Below, in pieces: positions 14,178 to 15,070 of a stretch of 15,070 nucleotides of DNA (within the stretch, counting starts at the first letter, position 1; every line of letters starts with the position of its first letter). The position numbers and the translations under genes were made by a program. The stretch lies in contig JAEZZE010000322.1 of NCBI GenBank assembly GCA_023418755.1, positions 1 through 15,070 of the forward strand, read 5' to 3'. The notes below the pieces were generated by a model, which was given only the letters and a program-made list of their open reading frames with translations, was not told where the DNA came from and did no database searches. Source of the DNA: Bacillota bacterium (GTDB lineage: Bacteria > Bacillota > Bacilli > Paenibacillales > Paenibacillaceae).

Positions 14178-14570
14178 TTATTGCACGATCAGCTTGCTGA
14201 CCATGTCGTCATGGCCTTTGCCGCAAAAGATCGAGCAGACGATTTTGAACTCTCCGGCCTTGTCGGCGACGAATTTCACGGTGGCGTTGCCCTTGACTTC
14301 CTTGTCGTAGCCTTCGATCTTCAAGGCGTGATTGCCTTGGCTGTTCTTCAGCGTAATGCTCACTTCGTCTCCTTGCTGCACCGTAATTTCTCCCGGATCG
14401 AACTTGAAGTTCGTGGCGTCGATCGTGATCGCCTTCGATTCGCCGCCGGATCCGCCGGCCTGCGTCGCGGCCGGAGACGGGCTCGATTCCTTCTTGTCCC
14501 CCCCGCCGCAGCCGGATGCGACCAACATCGCGGCCAACAACAACGCGCTTAAAGATACCCATTTTTTCAT
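14178..14570 (-). CDS. Lipoprotein cupredoxin with a complete CuA-type copper site
   Basis: The 130-residue protein has a lipoprotein signal (MKKWVSLSALLLAAMLVASGC, lipid Cys21), a Gly/Ser/Pro tether (about 22-45) and one cupredoxin beta-barrel (about 46-130). The ligands are those of a binuclear CuA centre: His81 in GNHALKIEG, then Cys112, Cys116, His120 and Met123 in CSIFCGKGHDDM, the C-x3-C-x3-H-x2-M spacing of oxidase subunit II and N2O reductase. Blue copper proteins have only one cysteine here. It is anchored by lipid on the outer membrane face with no membrane helix. Being next to cbaDBA, it may carry electrons to the oxidase or supply copper to its CuA site; a copper-storage role is also possible. 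AAGGGAG precedes the ATG. It has its own terminator and a Crp/Fnr box upstream. Confidence 0.9.
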   Translation of the reverse strand: MKKWVSLSALLLAAMLVASGCGGGDKKESSPSPAATQAGGSGGESKAITIDATNFKFDPGEITVQQGDEVSITLKNSQGNHALKIEGYDKEVKGNATVKFVADKAGEFKIVCSIFCGKGHDDMVSKLIVQ

Positions 14571-14615
14571 TTCCGTATGGCTCCCTTCAACGGTAACTGT
14601 CTCGTTTACAAGCTC

Positions 14616-14621
14616 ATCATA
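14616..14621 (-). promoter_or_regulatory. -10 element of the CuA lipoprotein promoter
   Basis: TATGAT on the minus strand, five of six to consensus, about 45 bases before the ATG. The sequence at the -35 distance is poor, in keeping with activator dependence. The predicted start is near 14610. Confidence 0.6.
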
Positions 14622-14643
14622 AACCCGTACGGGAGGGGTCGAA

Positions 14644-14659
14644 TGTGATATGCGTCACA
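14644..14659. promoter_or_regulatory. Crp/Fnr-family operator upstream of the CuA lipoprotein gene
   Basis: TGTGATATGCGTCACA is a perfect TGTGA-N6-TCACA palindrome. Its centre (14651.5) lies 41.5 bases upstream of a start at 14610. The same arrangement precedes cbaDBA. It is about 100 bases upstream of the predicted gerE start in the other direction, too far for a direct role there. Confidence 0.8.
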
Positions 14660-14750
14660 GCGTAACAATATTGACACAACCGGCTGCGCCCCGATCCGGG
14701 CCTCCCGGAGTACGTGCCGATTTCCAAGCGCCCATTTTGCCTGACCTCCG

Positions 14751-14779
14751 CACCAGAGGAAAACCCCTTTCATATGATA
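14751..14779 (+). promoter_or_regulatory. Sigma-K promoter of gerE
   Basis: CATATGATA (14771-14779) matches the sigma-K -10 CATA-N3-TA exactly, and CACC (14751-14754) matches the -35 mACm at 16 bases. The start would be near 14786. gerE is a sigma-K gene in B. subtilis, so the site fits expectation. Confidence 0.7.
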
Positions 14780-14842
14780 AAGTTGACTGTATCCCTAAAC
14801 CTTGTATTCACAACATTCCCGGGCAAGGAGGGGTGACAAACG

Positions 14843-15067
14843 TTGAAGGGCAGCGACCATAAAAGCAAATTCCTACTCACCAATCGGGAACGCGAAGTCT
14901 TCGAACTGCTGGTACAGGACAAGACGACCCGCGACATTGCGCAGCAGTTGTTTATCAGCGAGAAAACGGTCAGAAACCATATCTCGAATGTGATGCAGAA
15001 GCTGAATGTCAAAGGTCGTTCTCAAGCGGTTGTCGAGCTTATTAAGCTCGGGGAGCTAAAGATTTAA
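14843..15067 (+). CDS. gerE: Spore coat transcription regulator GerE
   Basis: GerE is the small LuxR-type DNA-binding protein that acts last in the mother-cell programme, with sigma-K, to turn spore coat genes on or off. The whole 74-residue protein is one LuxR/GerE helix-turn-helix: LLTNREREVFELLVQDKTT (about 11-29), then the recognition region IAQQLFISEKTVRNHISNVMQKLNVKGRSQAVVEL. Length and sequence agree closely with the B. subtilis protein (74 aa) as I recall it. The start is TTG at 14843, 7 bases after AAGGAGGGGTG (14825-14835), and gives the family-like N-terminus M-K-x. It diverges from the CuA lipoprotein gene; the stop lies 3 bases from the window end. Confidence 0.96.
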   Translation: MKGSDHKSKFLLTNREREVFELLVQDKTTRDIAQQLFISEKTVRNHISNVMQKLNVKGRSQAVVELIKLGELKI

Positions 15068-15070
15068 AGC

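Noticed and set aside
14671..14676. TTGACA, perfect sigma-A -35 hexamer upstream of gerE
   Set aside because: No -10 like sequence lies 15-19 bases downstream; the region there is GC-rich. The sigma-K match fits better.

Overview
The window reads as chromosome of an endospore-forming, GC-rich Bacillota, most likely Paenibacillaceae (Paenibacillus or Cohnella type). The grounds are gerE, the sporulation genes ytrH and ytrI, a dnaE-accD neighbourhood like that of Bacillus subtilis, strong Gly/Ala/Pro-coding GC bias, and G-rich Shine-Dalgarno sites with ATG, GTG and TTG starts. There are no IS elements, phage genes, tRNA or rRNA genes, or CRISPR arrays. No gene-free stretch exceeds 300 bases; the longest is the 272-base divergent region before gerE.

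Region 1 (1-5856, all minus strand): the 5' two-thirds of accD (acetyl-CoA carboxylase beta, GTG start), a 62-codon conserved-looking small gene with its own extended -10 promoter, a serine esterase of the tributyrin-esterase type, a 16-bp tandem repeat block, and dnaE. DnaE carries an unusual Gly/Ala/Pro-rich linker of about 80 residues before its C-terminal domain, and the linker DNA holds a perfect 17-bp inverted repeat.

Region 2 (5857-8613): the B. subtilis-like ytrH-ytrI-ytpI-ytoI group. ytrHI diverge from dnaE behind a plausible sigma-E promoter that overlaps the dnaE -10 region. ytpI has its own extended -10 promoter after a hairpin, and runs head-on into ytoI with only 8 bases between the stops.

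Region 3 (8614-11533): a membrane-bound histidine kinase of the Spo0B/GHKL (CitA/AgrC-like) class with its own sigma-A promoter and no partner regulator in the window. A bidirectional terminator that contains both stop codons separates it from a multi-pass membrane protein and a lipoprotein, neither of recognised function.

Region 4 (11679-14570, minus): a respiratory module. It consists of a B-family (ba3/b(o/a)3) cytochrome c oxidase operon, cbaD-cbaB-cbaA, preceded by a separately terminated gene for a lipoprotein cupredoxin with a complete binuclear CuA ligand set. Both transcription units are preceded by a TGTGA-N6-TCACA-type Crp/Fnr palindrome centred near -41.5 from a predicted start, the class II activator position. 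The simplest reading is an oxygen- or redox-controlled regulon that pairs a high-affinity oxidase with an accessory CuA protein.

Region 5 (14571-15070): gerE, TTG start, behind a good sigma-K promoter match, reading away from the CuA lipoprotein gene.
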